From Gautieria morchelliformis (taxonomy: Eukaryota; Basidiomycota; Agaricomycetes; Gomphales; Gomphaceae): DNA of 64,000 nt. Position 1 is the stretch's first letter, and each line of letters begins with the position of its first letter. The stretch lies in NCBI GenBank assembly GCA_015179125.1, contig WHVA01000208.1, positions 1-64,000 on the forward strand. The letters run 5' to 3'. Positions 43,101 through 53,942 of this stretch are shown here, in pieces. The translations under genes were made by a program, and so were the position numbers. The notes under the pieces are model-generated. The model did no database searches. It was given only the letters and a program-made list of their open reading frames with translations, and was not told where the DNA came from.

Positions 43101-44296
43101 TTTCCGACCGAGGTCCGCAGTTTGTCGCGGAACTGACTCGGGAGCTCTACCGCCTGCTCGGAATAAAGCTAGCTGCCACCACGGCGTACCATCCGCAGGG
43201 TGACGGACAGACGGAACGGGTCAATCAGGAGTTGGAGCAATATCTCCGCCTCTTTGTCAATGAGAGGCAGGACGACTGGGATGAATTACTTCCGCTGGCG
43301 GAATTCCAATACAACAACCATGTCCATTCCGCCACACAACAGACTCCCTTCATGCTCGACTCCGGACGACACCCGCGGATGGGCTTCGAACCACGCCAGG
43401 CTGAGTCCCGACTCGAGACGGTCAATGAGTTCCGAGACCGCATGGACTCCACCCTTTCGGAAGCCAAGTCGGCCCTTGCAAAGGCCAAGGATGACATGGC
43501 GAGGTACTACAACCAACGCCGGGTTCCTGCCCCAGAGTACCAAGTTGGAGACAAGGTGTATCTAGATGCAAGTGACATCCGCACCACACGCCCTTCACAG
43601 AAGCTTGCCCACCGCTACCTTGGACCCTTCACAGTGACGCGGAGGGTTGGACGGAATGCATACAGCCTGCGACTTCCGATGTCCATGTCCCGCCTCCACC
43701 CCGTCTTCAACGTGGTGAAGTTACTCCCTATGCTTGAGGACCCAATTCCAGGTCGGAAGGCTCATCCACCACCTCTGCCAGAGATTGTAGATGGGGAGGA
43801 GCACTATGGGGTGGAACGGATCCTGGACAGCCGGTTTGTGCGAGGACGACTCCAATTCCTCGTGAAATGGGAAGGGTATGGGTACGAAGAGAATTCGTGG
43901 GTCCCGGAGCAAGATGTTTCCGCCCCGGACAAGCTCGGGGAGTTCTATAGGACACATCCCGGTGCCCCTCGCCGGATCCGCTCGTTGGCATTTCAATCCC
44001 TCGTGTCCCGTGCTTCGAGGACGCAGCACGCTAGAGAGGGGGTGATGTCAGGGGACACCCTGTTTTCCATTTCCAGTTCCGACTCCATTTCCGACTCCGC
44101 TTCCGATTCCGATTTCATCTCCGCCTCCGCTCTCGGAAATGATTCCGCTTCTGGGAGAACTTCCACCAGTTCTGTTCGCCTTCCCAGTTCCACTCCAATT
44201 TCCAAGTTCCACCCTCGGAACAGTGTCGGAAATCAAGCGACTCGCGTAATAGGTGACATCAAGGGTCGATCAAGGGTCAGGGAGGTGCAGGGTTGA
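40130..44296 (+). CDS. pol: Pol polyprotein of element E
   Basis: 1,388 open codons with protease (D at residue 93 in DCGAT), RT (YLDD near 490), RNase H, integrase (HHCC; D near 933, D near 993, E near 1029) and chromodomain (near 1222-1275). The frame has no ATG near its start and is -1 to gag. It reads through the polypurine tract into the 3' LTR and ends with a Ser-rich tail encoded by the TTCCGA-rich U3 region. The changes G to S near the RT start and V to G in the chromodomain distinguish it from element C. Confidence 0.92.
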   Translation: MRCVPLLPVHNRFACLEVENEKPRLPSLHTDPPDKVTQKPNPTPRLSRIRPWERRLPKRYVVAATPGPKSLVIKVEIQTTDTAEVKSGPALVDCGATGQFMDRDYVERNRLTTRKLQRAIPVFNVDGSPNEAGSITEIVDTILRYDGHSERTSFAVTSLGKQDIILGFTWLQEHNPEINWQTRKVLMSRCPAKCHMCRSEVRKEHQEQRKTERLIQTCRSGPHPLLAEEGSEAEFEPDSTSDSDSDSDVIRLSPEDILAEGERLLYVNLPPEAEHIRATGNISQRLAEASKRYDRVEAEIPEYLREFEDVFSKESFDALPPRKLWDHAIELEPGSKPTNCKVYPLSPKEQVELDAFLAENLRTGRIRPSKSPMASPVFFIKKKDSSLRLVQDYRALNAITIKNRYPIPLISELITQLRGAKYFTKLDVRWGFNNVRIREGDEWKAAFRTNRGLFEPQVMFFGLTNSPATFQTMMNDIFRDMIAEGVVCVYLDDILIFTKTMSEHREVVRRVLERLREYNLCLKPEKCEFERTRIEYLGVIVSEGKVEMDPVKVSGVSDWPVPRNKKEVQSFIGFVNFYRRFIKDFSCHARALFDLTKKEVGWRWGEPERASFDKLKELITSAPVLIFPDDSRPYRVEADSSDAATGAVLSQQSSEEGGGWHPIAFFSKSLSPVERNYEIHDKEMLAIIRALEEWRHFLEGALCPFEIWTDHKNLEYFRTSKKLNRRQARWSLHLSRFDFMLHHRPGRTMGKPDALSRRADHGSGSGDNADMTLLRPSLFAIRALEGVTAVGVEAEMLRDIRRQYRNGEKEESVVKAVEELRKGHSRSVRAAEWSERDGLLHFRGKVYVPDGADLRRRIVSQHHDTRVAGHAGRWKTLELVARNYWWPQMSRYIGQYVKTCDLCLRTKAQRHPPVGELVPLPIPESRWDTISVDFIVELPESHGYDAIMNVVDSVSKVSHFIPTHTTITALGAARLFLAHVWKLHGLPKQVVSDRGPQFVAELTRELYRLLGIKLAATTAYHPQGDGQTERVNQELEQYLRLFVNERQDDWDELLPLAEFQYNNHVHSATQQTPFMLDSGRHPRMGFEPRQAESRLETVNEFRDRMDSTLSEAKSALAKAKDDMARYYNQRRVPAPEYQVGDKVYLDASDIRTTRPSQKLAHRYLGPFTVTRRVGRNAYSLRLPMSMSRLHPVFNVVKLLPMLEDPIPGRKAHPPPLPEIVDGEEHYGVERILDSRFVRGRLQFLVKWEGYGYEENSWVPEQDVSAPDKLGEFYRTHPGAPRRIRSLAFQSLVSRASRTQHAREGVMSGDTLFSISSSDSISDSASDSDFISASALGNDSASGRTSTSSVRLPSSTPISKFHPRNSVGNQATRVIGDIKGRSRVREVQG

Positions 44297-44508
44297 TGGC
44301 GGGTGCCAAGTGTTGTCCCTGGCTGCGCAGCGTAGTATAATACGGGCTCGCTGACATTGGGGGTCCTTAGACTTTTCTCTTTGGATTTCCCCTTGTCAGG
44401 TGAGAATCCCCTCTCTTGTATGCTCTGTTCATTTATACAGACTTTGGATTTCCCCTTGTCAGTTGTGTGGTAGTGTGATCTCCACAACTAGCCAGGGTTG
44501 CCCTTACA
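44046..44508 (+). repeat. 3' LTR of element E
   Basis: 463 bp, preceded by the purine tract GCTAGAGAGGGGGTGA. Followed by the target duplication GAGAA. Confidence 0.96.
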
Positions 44509-47500
44509 GAGAAGGGACGCGCATTCTTCCACACATGCAGCATCTACTTTGCGATTGTCGGAGACCTCTTTCCGAAAGACCAGGCTCGGATTCACTGGGC
44601 ATTGTCCTTTTTCAAGTCGGATACCGCAGCCCGTTTTGCAAACAAGGTGATCCGACATGAAGCAAAGGGCAAAGGGAACTACTTCCGGGACTGGGACGCC
44701 TTCGAGAAAACATTTTCCGACCAGTTCTGCCCGAAAAACAACCAGCTCTCAGCCCTTACGAAGCTCGAGGGGACAAGCTGGTACCAGGCCAAGGATCCAG
44801 TCGATGACTACATCGATCGGTTCCAGGAGCTCATCGACCTTGCGGAGTATGACGACAATAAAACGATCGTCATCAAATTCCGACGAGGACTTGATCCGAC
44901 ACTCCAGAACCAAGTTGCACTGCTTGGGGATGGAGCTCCGGATTTTGATGACCCGGAAGCAAATGAGGCCTTCGTGGAGACAAACCGGAACATGACGCCC
45001 AGTTCCACTCGTCCTACTCCACCTATGCCAAAACCCAGAAGTGCATTCATTCCCACCCGGAAAATATTTCCGACGGTTGCTCCACCTGCTCCTATTAGGA
45101 ACCACAGCCCTCCTCCCTCGAAGAGTGGCCCTGCCCCAATGGATGTTGACCGCATGCGTGGAAAAGGCCACGGAACTATCACCTGTTTCCGATGCCGACA
45201 ACCAGGCCACTATGCTCGCGAGTGCCCCCAAGCCTTTGACATCCGGCTTATGACCACGGAGGAGAAACTCGAACTCCTTCCAGAGTTCCTCGCACTCGCG
45301 GACATAAGCGGAGTGCCCACTGTGGAAGAAACTTCCGAAAATGTGGAACATGGTGCATCGGAAGTGGAAGATGCGTCGGATTTTGTGACGCGCAGCGGGT
45401 GAGATGTGTGCCCCTGCTGCCTGTACATAACCGGTTTGCCTGTCTTGAAGTAGAGAATGAAAAGCCCCCACTCCCCTCACTTCATACAGACCCACCGGAT
45501 AAAGTCACACAAAAAGCGAATCCGACACCCCGTCCATTCCTCACCCACCCTTGGGAGAGACGCCTCCCGAAGCGCTATGTTGTTGCTTCCACCCCTGGCC
45601 CCAAGTCACTAGTCATTAAGGTGGAGATCCAGACAACAGATACTGCGGAAGTCAAATCCGGTCCTGCCCTTGTCGATTGTGGGGCCACTGGTCAGTTTAT
45701 GGACCGGGATTATGTGGAACAGAACCGACTGACCACACGGAAATTGCAACGTGCAATCCCGGTGTTCAATGTGGATGGAAGCCCCAACGAGGCAGGGGCC
45801 ATCACGGAGATAGTAGACGCAATTCTCCGCTATGATGGACACACAGAACACACTTCCTTTGCAGTCACCAGCCTGGGAAAGCAAGACGTCATCCTCGGGT
45901 TTACCTGGCTCCAGGAGCACAACCCGGAGATCAATTGGCAGACTCGGAAGGTGCTGATGAGTCGGTGCCCGGCCAAGTGTCACATGTGCCAATCGGAAGT
46001 GCGGAAGGAGCACCAGGAGCAGCGGAAGACCGAACAGCTCATACAGACATGTCGTTCTGGCCCCCATCCACTGCTTGCGGAAGAAGACTCGGAAGCGGAA
46101 TTTGAACCGGCTCCCCCATCCAATTCCGATTTCAATTCCGATTCCAACTCCGACGTCATCCGCCTCAGCCCGGAAGAGACTCTGGCGGAGGGGGAGCGCT
46201 TGCTGTACGTAAACCTTCCACCAGGAGCGGAACACATCCGCGCCACCGGAAATATTTCGCAACGCCTTGCTGAAGCCTCCAGGAGGCATGATAGAGTAGA
46301 GGCGGAAATTCCGGAGTACCTGCAGGAGTTTGAGGATGTCTTTGCCAAGGAGTCGTTTGATGCCCTGCCTCCACGGAAGCTGTGGGACCATGCCATCGAG
46401 TTGGAGCCTGGGTCAAAGCCCACCAACTGCAAGGTCTACCCGCTGTCACCCAAGGAGCAGGTAGAACTCGATGCGTTCCTTGCGGAAAACCTCCATACAG
46501 GGAGGATCCGCCCCTCCAAGTCGCCCATGGCATCTCCGGTGTTCTTCATCAAGAAGAAGGACGGCTCGCTCAGACTTGTGCAGGATTACTGGGCCTTGAA
46601 TGCGATCACGATCAAGAACCGGTACCCCATTCCACTCATTTCCGAACTGATCACACAACTCCACGGGGAAAGGTACTTCACTAAGCTGGATGTCCGCTGG
46701 GGCTTCAATAATGTTTGGATCCGGGAGGGAGACGAGTGGAAGGCAGCATTCCGCACCAACCGAGGACTCTTTGAGCCACAGGTCATGTTCTTTGGCCTCA
46801 CCAACAGTCCCGCCACATTCCAGACGATGATGAATGACATTTTCCGTGACATGATAGCAGAAGGGGTTGTCTGCGTCTACCTCGATGACATCCTCATCTT
46901 CACAAAAACAATGTCCGAACATCGGGAAGTCGTGCGGAGAGTGCTGGAACGGCTCCGGGAATACAACCTGTGTCTCAAGCCGGAAAAGTGCGAATTTGAG
47001 CGGACGCGGATAGAGTATCTTGGGGTGGTTGTGTCAGAGGGAAAGGTGGAAATGGACCTGGTCAAGGTTTCCAGTGTATCGGATTGGCCTGTGCCGCGGA
47101 ACAAGAAGGAGGTCCAGTCCTTCATTGGGTTTGTCAATTTCTACCGGCAGTTCATCAAGGACTTCTCCTGCCACACCCGTGCCCTCTTCGACCTCACCAA
47201 GAAGGAGGTCAACTGGCGGTGGGGAGAGCTGGAACAGGCCTCCTTTGACAAACTCAAGGAGCTGATCACTTCCGCCCCGGTCCTGACCTTTCCTGACGAC
47301 TCGCGCCCTTATCGAGTCGAGGTGGATTCTTCCGACACAGCTACCGGAGCGGTCTTGTCGCAACAGTCATCGGAAGATGGTGGGGGGTGGCATCCGATTG
47401 CCTTTTTCTCTAAAAGCCTTAGTCCGGTCGAGCGGAACTACGAGATCCACAACAAGGAGATGCTAGCAATCATCCGAGCGCTGGAGGAGTGGCGACACTT

Positions 47501-48647
47501 CCTGGAGGGTGCTCTATGCCCATTTGAGATCTGGACAGACCACAAGAACCTCGAGTACTTCCGCACGTCTAAGAAGTTGAACCGACAACAAGCACGGTGG
47601 TCCCTACACCTGTCCCAGTTCGACTTCATGCTCCACCACCGCCCCGGCCACACCATGGGCAAGCCCGATGCGCTATCCCGCCGTGCGGATCATGGGAGCG
47701 GAAGTGGAGACAACGCGGATATGACACTGCTCTGCCCTAGTCTCTTTGCAATCCGCGCCCTAGAGGGAGTGACTGCAGTTGGGGCGGAAGCGGAAATGCT
47801 CCGGGACATCCGGAGGCAGTACCGGAATGGAGAGAAGGAGGAGTCGGTAGTGAAGGCGGTGGAGGAACTTCGGAAAGGACACTCGCGGTCTGTACGGGCA
47901 GCGGAATGGTTGGAACGTGATGGACTGCTCCACTTCAGAGGCAAGGTCTATGTTCCAGGTGGAGCAGACCTCCGCCGCCCCATCGTGTCCCAGCACCATG
48001 ACACGCGGGTCGCTGGGCAGGCTGGCAGGTGGAAGACGCTGGAGTTAGTGGCTCGGAATTACTGGTGGCCTCAGATGTCCCGCTACATAGGACAGTACGT
48101 GAAGACATGTGACCTACATCTCCGAACCAAAGCACAACGACATCCGCCTGTCGGAGAACTTGTTCCGCTCCCGATTCCCAAATCCCGCTGGGACACCATC
48201 AGTGTTGACTTCATCGTTGAACTCCCAGAGTCTCATGGCTACGACGCGATCATGAACGTCGTGGATTCGGTAAGCAAGGTATCCCACTTCATTCTGACGC
48301 ACACGACGATCACGGCCCTCGGAGCGGCCCGCCTGTTCCTTGCACATGTCTGGAAGTTGCATGGGCTCCCGAAGCAAGTTGTTTCCGACCGAGGTCCGCA
48401 GTTTGTCGCGGAACTGACTCGGGAGCTCTACCGCCTGCTCGGCATAAAGCTGGCTACCACCACAGCGTACCATCCACAGGGTGATGGACAGACGGAACGG
48501 GTCAATCAGGAGTTGGAGCAATATCTCCGCCTCTTTGTCAACGAGAGGCAGGATGACTGGGATGAGTTACTTCCACTGGCGGAATTCCAATACAACAACC
48601 ATGTCCATTCCGCCACACAACAGACTCCCTTCATGCTTGACTCCGGA
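44509..48647 (+). mobile_element. Chromovirus element D, right part: rest of gag and most of pol, 3'-truncated
   Basis: Gag resumes at GAGAAGGGACG and runs to 45402. It lacks 13 codons (39 bp) after DFDDPE relative to C and E. Pol (45399-48647) is open through protease, RT (YLDD), RNase H and integrase as far as ATQQTPFMLDSG. There unrelated sequence begins. The chromodomain and 3' LTR are gone. GGATTTT is kept at 45378-45384. Substitutions such as RDYWALNA-type R to W changes and CDLHLRTKA for CDLCLRTKA (a lost zinc ligand in the integrase finger) indicate an older, inactive copy. Confidence 0.92.
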
Positions 48648-49339
48648 CTGTTGGGTGCATTTATGCTCCTGCACCAAAATCAAGCATAATATGTTCAATT
48701 TATTGTGTGGTGTTTCCAATTCTCTCACATTGTTCTTGTACCATGCCTCCATTTCTCTGCTTATTTTCGAAATTTTCCAGTCACTCCCTATCTCTCCATT
48801 CCACTTTGTTATTTCTATTTTCACAGGCGGCTGCACCAGGCGGAGTTTGAAATGACTTCGACGCGCGAGCCCTTGGGCGCTAAAGGGACGGGTGCACGTA
48901 TATGCCTTCTGAGACAGGATTGTACTCCTCTCTCAGTGACAATAAATTCACTGAGAGAGGCGAGTAGTATTCTTCATATTTACATAGCATGTTGACTGAA
49001 AATCATGTAGTGTATTTGATTCTAGGTACTGTATTAATATATCAGTGACAATAAATTCACTGAGAGAGTGTATTTGATTCTAGCTTTCTAAGAACTCTAC
49101 CGAACCTTCCCTACTAATTGCAAGGAACGGAAAGAGGGCATCAATGCCCGTATCAAGCAGGAAGCAGGGTCGACGGATGATCATCACAAATGGAACAGGA
49201 CTATCTAGGAAAGGGAATCAGGGTGAATGATGAACTGATAGGGAACCTGAGTTAAGCCCGAAGGTTCCCGAGTGAGATCCAAGGCCGAGGCCTCGGGTCC
49301 GGACTCGGGAATGGGTCTTCACAGTACCTCCCCCTTGTC
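48648..49339. other. Unassigned spacer with a duplicated hairpin
   Basis: No gene recognised. CCTCTCTCAGTGA (48927-48939) and TCACTGAGAGAGG (48948-48960) make a 13-bp perfect stem with an 8-nt loop. A 26-bp core of it is repeated at 49043-49068, and GTGTATTTGATTCTAG is repeated at about 49010 and 49069. Confidence 0.55.
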
Positions 49340-50260
49340 TCAGGCCCGAGAGGAAGTGAGGTCCCTTTCAGGGTGAACTGTCAAGTTCGGGTTGTAGCCT
49401 TTGTTGGCAAAGAACAGCGAAATGCCAGTGGTGGCACTGGGAGCATTATTGTACGCAAACTTGGCAAGCGGGAGCAACTCGGACCAATTGTCTTGTTGGT
49501 AGTTGCAACATACCTGGAGATATTGTTCGAGAGTTTGATTTACACGTTCAGTTTGACCATCGCCTTCGGGGTGATAACCAGAGGTAAAATGCTAGTTCAT
49601 GTCGAGAGCTTTGCCAAGGGAACGGAAAAAGTGGGATATGAATTCCAAACCTCGGTCCGATGTCACATGGCTTGGGACACCGTGCTTCGAGAACACATGC
49701 AAGACAAACAGGCAGGCTAGGTTGGTGGAAGTGATCGTGTCGTATGTCGGAATGAAGATGCTCTGCTTGGTTAAGCGGCAGACTACCACGAGGATCGCAG
49801 TGAATCCCGAGGATGCTGGCAACTGCTCAATGAAATCCATGGAGATAGAATTCCAAGGTTGCTCGGGTATCGGGAGCTGCTTGAGGGTGCCATAGGGCCG
49901 GTGATGCTGTGACTTCGAATGGGAGCAAATGGTGCAAGACTTGCAGAAGTCGATGACGAAAGACCGAATTGCGGGCTAGGTGTATTTCCCGGCGGATTAG
50001 AGCAAGGGTCTTGTTTTGGCTGAAATGTCCCGAGAGTACGTGGTCATGTTTGTACTGGAGTACTCAGAGCCGGAGATTGTTGGCATCGGGAACATATATG
50101 CGGCCATAGTGGCGTAGAAAGCCGTCATCGGTTTGCGTCCATCTCGGGTCAGAACTATCACCGAGATGCCGGCAGGCAATGGGGTCAGATGCCAGATTGG
50201 CTAAGATGTCGGCATGAAGCTTCTTGGAGTCCATCATAGTGCTCACTCAGAGGATGGGTG
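49340..50260 (-). mobile_element. Integrase fragment of a second Ty3/Gypsy family
   Basis: On the minus strand the order is RHYGRIYVPDANNLRLRVLQ, the HHCC finger (HDHVLSGHFSQNKTL, CKSCTICSHSK), then SISMDFIEQLPASSGF (first D of the catalytic triad), HVTSDRGLEFISHFF (second D), a TAG stop near 49,590, and after it [19 protein letters not shown] (third residue E) and [14 protein letters not shown]. The sequence is clearly unlike the A-E family. Neither LTRs nor other domains are seen, so it is a decayed fragment. Confidence 0.85.
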
Positions 50261-50876
50261 CAAGCAGATAAGTTGCCCGAAGTGATTCCGAGAGTTGTTG
50301 ATTTGTAAAAATTGGTCAGAAGTTTTGTGGATTGACCTGGCGCAGCGCACATGTGCAAAAGATTGGCCTCCAAATCATCCCTTCATTTCACCTTGAACAA
50401 TACGCAAGCCTACATACAGCTCAGAAAGATGATCATTGAGAACCTGGCAAAGAACAGCAATTTTCTCTACAGGCAGGTTGGATTCTGCACAGAGGGTGAG
50501 ATAGTAACAGGGCAAATGGGGGTAAGACTCCATCTTTACGGTATGTTATTCCCTCAATATTACTTTCCTAGAAACCGGCCAGGACTGGTCGGTTTAATCA
50601 CCCCTCTTTAGAGACGGCCGTCCTCCATATCACATTCATTGGAACAACATCGCTTGCTGCTGCTTCACCTCGTTTATTCTGTCCTGTACCCCTTCCAGTC
50701 ATTGGTTTTGCCTGTGTGGCATTAAGTTGGTTATTTCATTCTCTATATTTCGTGACTGAATTTGAACTGCAATAGATACATTATTCACTTGATGTAGAAG
50801 TTGCTACACTAGATCCCTCCAATCATGGAAGGCACCAACACTTGAAGCGAAGACCTATGGATCACATTACACCACA
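50261..50876. other. No recognisable gene
   Basis: Short frames only; one at 50351-50611 (plus) has no recognised motif. Confidence 0.5.
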
Positions 50877-50878
50877 TA

Positions 50879-50906
50879 AGGTAGAGGACACCCAAAACTG
50901 ACACCC
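50879..50906 (+). repeat. Left terminal inverted repeat
   Basis: 28 bp, begins AGGTAGAGG. One mismatch (T for C) with the right repeat. Confidence 0.9.
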
Positions 50907-51267
50907 CATTATATAAGCATTTGGGCACCGTCGACAATGGCTTACATGATGCAAGCCTGATCATATAATATAAATCTTTTTGCTAGAATCTTTTCCTATT
51001 CCATTGGGCTATCACTTGTTGCAGAGAATTTGTTGAAATTCTGCAAACTGACAGTAGAGTAAGCTTGACAATGTGCAGGTGATAGAAAAATTAAATTAAT
51101 ATTTCTATATTGGTTTTGAGTGTTTTGCAGCACTTTACATTTTCTGAGAGGACACAATTTTGCGCATCATGTGACAACACGTGACCTCGGCTAATCCCAC
51201 TGAACATTTTTTCCTGAGCCACACAACGCCATTCCTGCTCGCCGCCAGTCTCAAACTCGATCCTATA

Positions 51268-53758
51268 ATGCCTTGCAGGTCGGCTGCGGTGAAAAAAAGA
51301 ATCCAGACCCTGCCAAAACTGCCGAAGTCAACAAAGACCACCATTGAGGAGGTGCCGGATGAAGACTCAAGCTCGGATTTTATTACAGACCTGGAAGAAG
51401 ACTCTGACGATGGGTGGGAGGAAGGTGATGATGAGATAATTGGGAGGTTTCAGATCCTTGAGAATAAAGGGCTTGCATAGTGGGATGAAGATGACCTGGA
51501 GGATGACGATGAGGAAGCCGCCACAGAGATCAAAAACAACGCAGCGCTCTTACATTTTTCACAGATACTACAAGAAGCTCAAATTGTGGCTGCCACTGCT
51601 GAAAGGATGAAACAAGCAGGCAGAAAGAGGAAGAAGCACTACACCAGAAACAGCGTGAGGACAAAGCAACACTGGGCTGCGAAATGTCAAAAAATGAGGA
51701 CTGTTGGGAAGAAGGTGTTCATTTCTGACTTCTTTTGCAAGAAAGCGGAAGAAAATGAGGTGCAAGCCACGTACATCTCTTCAGATGAACCACCCGAGGC
51801 ATTTTCAGAAAGCGAGTCGGAGACTTGCACTCCGAGTCTGCGGTATACTACACCTCCAATGTCACGCAATGTAAGTCAGCTTGTAGATCACTTACTGTTG
51901 GAATTTGACCTTAGTTTTAGAGCTCAGAGTTGTCAGTTTCTGAGGCCGTGGACAATGCGGGGTCAGCAAGCAGAACCCCGAGTCCCCTCCCTGCAAGTCG
52001 TATTTCTGAACTTCTTGCAGATCTGCATGACAACAGTGAACAAAATAGCACAGACCAAGCACTAGGAGTCTTGGACTGGGGTGATTTCCCTGCCCTTCGG
52101 CGGGCTAGAGCCAAAATCACGGTCAAGAGCAAAGACAAAGCCCTGGATGTTTTTTTTTGAGCATGGATTACCTCAATGTTAGGGACTTTGAACCTTTACC
52201 TAGACCCAGAGCTCTCATATACATGGAGAGAAGCCTCGTTGATTGCAGCAAAAGCAGCTGGCTGTAGTGTTTATCATGCGCAGAATGTACGGACATGGAT
52301 CCACAGGTACCTGCAGACAGGAAAACTGCCGCTCCATCGTTATGGACGATATCATTCCTCAATTATCGAGGATGAGGACTTACAGCAATTAATCCAGCTA
52401 CAGCTACAGTCAGTTGCTAAAGAAGGATATATCAAGGCCGAGGATATTGTAGGCTTCCTCAAGACTGATGAGATGCAGGAATACGTGGGTAGTAAGGATA
52501 TATCTGTTCGCACAGCCAGAAGGTGGCTCCACAAGCTGGACTGGCGGTACGGGTGAAAAAAAAAAACGGGATGTACATTGACGGTCATGAAAGGGAGGAC
52601 GTTGTTGACTACTGCAAGAAGTTTCTTGAACGATGGGCCACATATGAAAAACGAATGGTGATCTATGACAAGGATGGAGTGATAATCTCCCAACCGGTTG
52701 GATTTGCTGTCCCAGGGGGCTGCTTCTGAATCATCCTTGTCACACATGATGAGTCGATGTTTTATGCAAACAATCGTTGGAAAACAAAATGGACACACAC
52801 CAGTGAAAAGGCAACCCCAGAACGTAAAGGAGAAGGGCCATCCCTTATGGTTTCCAACTTTCTTACCCCAGAATGGGGTCGACTTATAGATTCTGACGAG
52901 TGAGTCTTCAGTTCGAGTACAGCACAAACTTACCAAAAACAAAAAAAAACAGTGAGGCACGGGTTGTCTTCAAAGCTGGCAAAAGCCGCGAGGGGTGGTT
53001 CAGTGCTGATGACCTGCTACAACAGGTTGAAAAGGCAGTGGATATATTTGAATCAAAAACAAATGGGGCGTCCACAGGTCTTTTTATGTTTGACAATGCA
53101 CCGAGTCATCAGAAGAGAGCCGCAGACGCACTATCAGCCAAAAGATGATCAAAGGCCCACGTGCCATTTGGACACATCACAAAGGGGGCCCAAAGATGCG
53201 AGATGGCAGGTTTGCCAATGGAACACCACAGTGCCTATATTACCCAGACGACCATCCAATAATGCCTGGGTGGTTCAAGGGGATGCAGAAAATAATTGAA
53301 GAGCGTGGACTGTAGCCAGCGGAAGGCCTCCGTTCACAGTGTGATGGCTTCAAATGTGAGACAGGATGCACAGATTGCTGCTGCCGGCGACTTCTTTTCA
53401 CGCAGCCAGATTTCTCATCACAGAAATCACAACTCGAAGAATATATCACAGGACGCAGCCACATATGCGACTTCTACCCAAAATTTCATTGTGAATTGAA
53501 TTTTATTGAGCAGTATTGGGGAGCTGCAAAACTTCGCTACAGGTCTTCAATCCGGACCAGCAATATTGACAAAATGGAAAAAAATATGTTGGCTTGTCTA
53601 GATGCTGTCCCTCCCTTGCAAATCTTGAGGTGAGCACTGCTTTGTTCCATATTAATTGTACTAATATGTTGAAAAGGTATGCAAACCGTTCTGCAAGATT
53701 CATTGATGCATACAGAAAAGGATTAAATGGTTCCCAAGCTGTCTGGGCTAACCGGTGA
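51268..53758 (+). pseudogene. DDE transposase of the TA-flanked element, decayed
   Basis: From ATG 51268 the N-terminus is basic then acidic (VKKRIQTLPKLP, SSSDFITDLEEDSDDGWEEG). An in-frame TAG at 51478-51480 interrupts it. After an intron (about 51869-51915) come TWREASLIAAKAAGCSVYHA, RTWIHRYLQTGKLP and SVRTARRWLHKLDWRYG (helix-turn-helix-like region). The catalytic part has ILVTHDESMFYANN (D, 52748), GLFMFDNAPSH (D, 53092) and PKFHCELNFIEQYWG (E, 53508). A Cys-rich segment (CDGFKCETGCTDCCCRRLLF) lies between the last two, so the spacing is about 137 residues. The frame is lost at T and A homopolymers near 52,151 and 52,555. A final intron at 53633-53677 leads to FIDAYRKGLNG. Confidence 0.8.
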
Positions 53759-53942
53759 TACCATGGTTATCGGATTCTTCCAAATTCTATACTACAGGAG
53801 CTGAAAGAGGCAGGAAAAGAGTGAATAAGTTAACTGGCTTGCCCTCTAATCCCCACCACTGCTGGGTCCCACTAAATAAAACTAAAAATTTCCGACCTGC
53901 CGGATTTTGCACTCACATGACGTAGACGCCCATGTTACATAA

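Larger units (their letters stand above)
38308..44508 (+). mobile_element. Ty3/Gypsy chromovirus element E (intact, nested in D)
   Basis: 6,201 bp, LTRs of 463 bp at 38308-38770 and 44046-44508 that appear identical, and target-site duplication GAGAA (38303-38307 and 44509-44513). Same length and nearly the same sequence as element C, in the opposite orientation. Gag and pol are open throughout. A few substitutions relative to C lie in conserved places (KKDSSLRLV for KKDGSLRLV in RT, HYGVERIL for HYVVERIL in the chromodomain), so E may be less fit than C. Confidence 0.96.

Noticed and set aside
48648..49100. Continuation of the truncated LINE on the far side of the Gypsy nest
   Set aside because: No endonuclease or RT N-terminal motif is readable on either strand there, so the LINE 5' part is not in this window.
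49340..50260. Integrase fragment as the missing 3' end of element D
   Set aside because: Opposite strand and clearly different protein sequence (MDFIEQLPASSGF against VDFIVELPESHGY).
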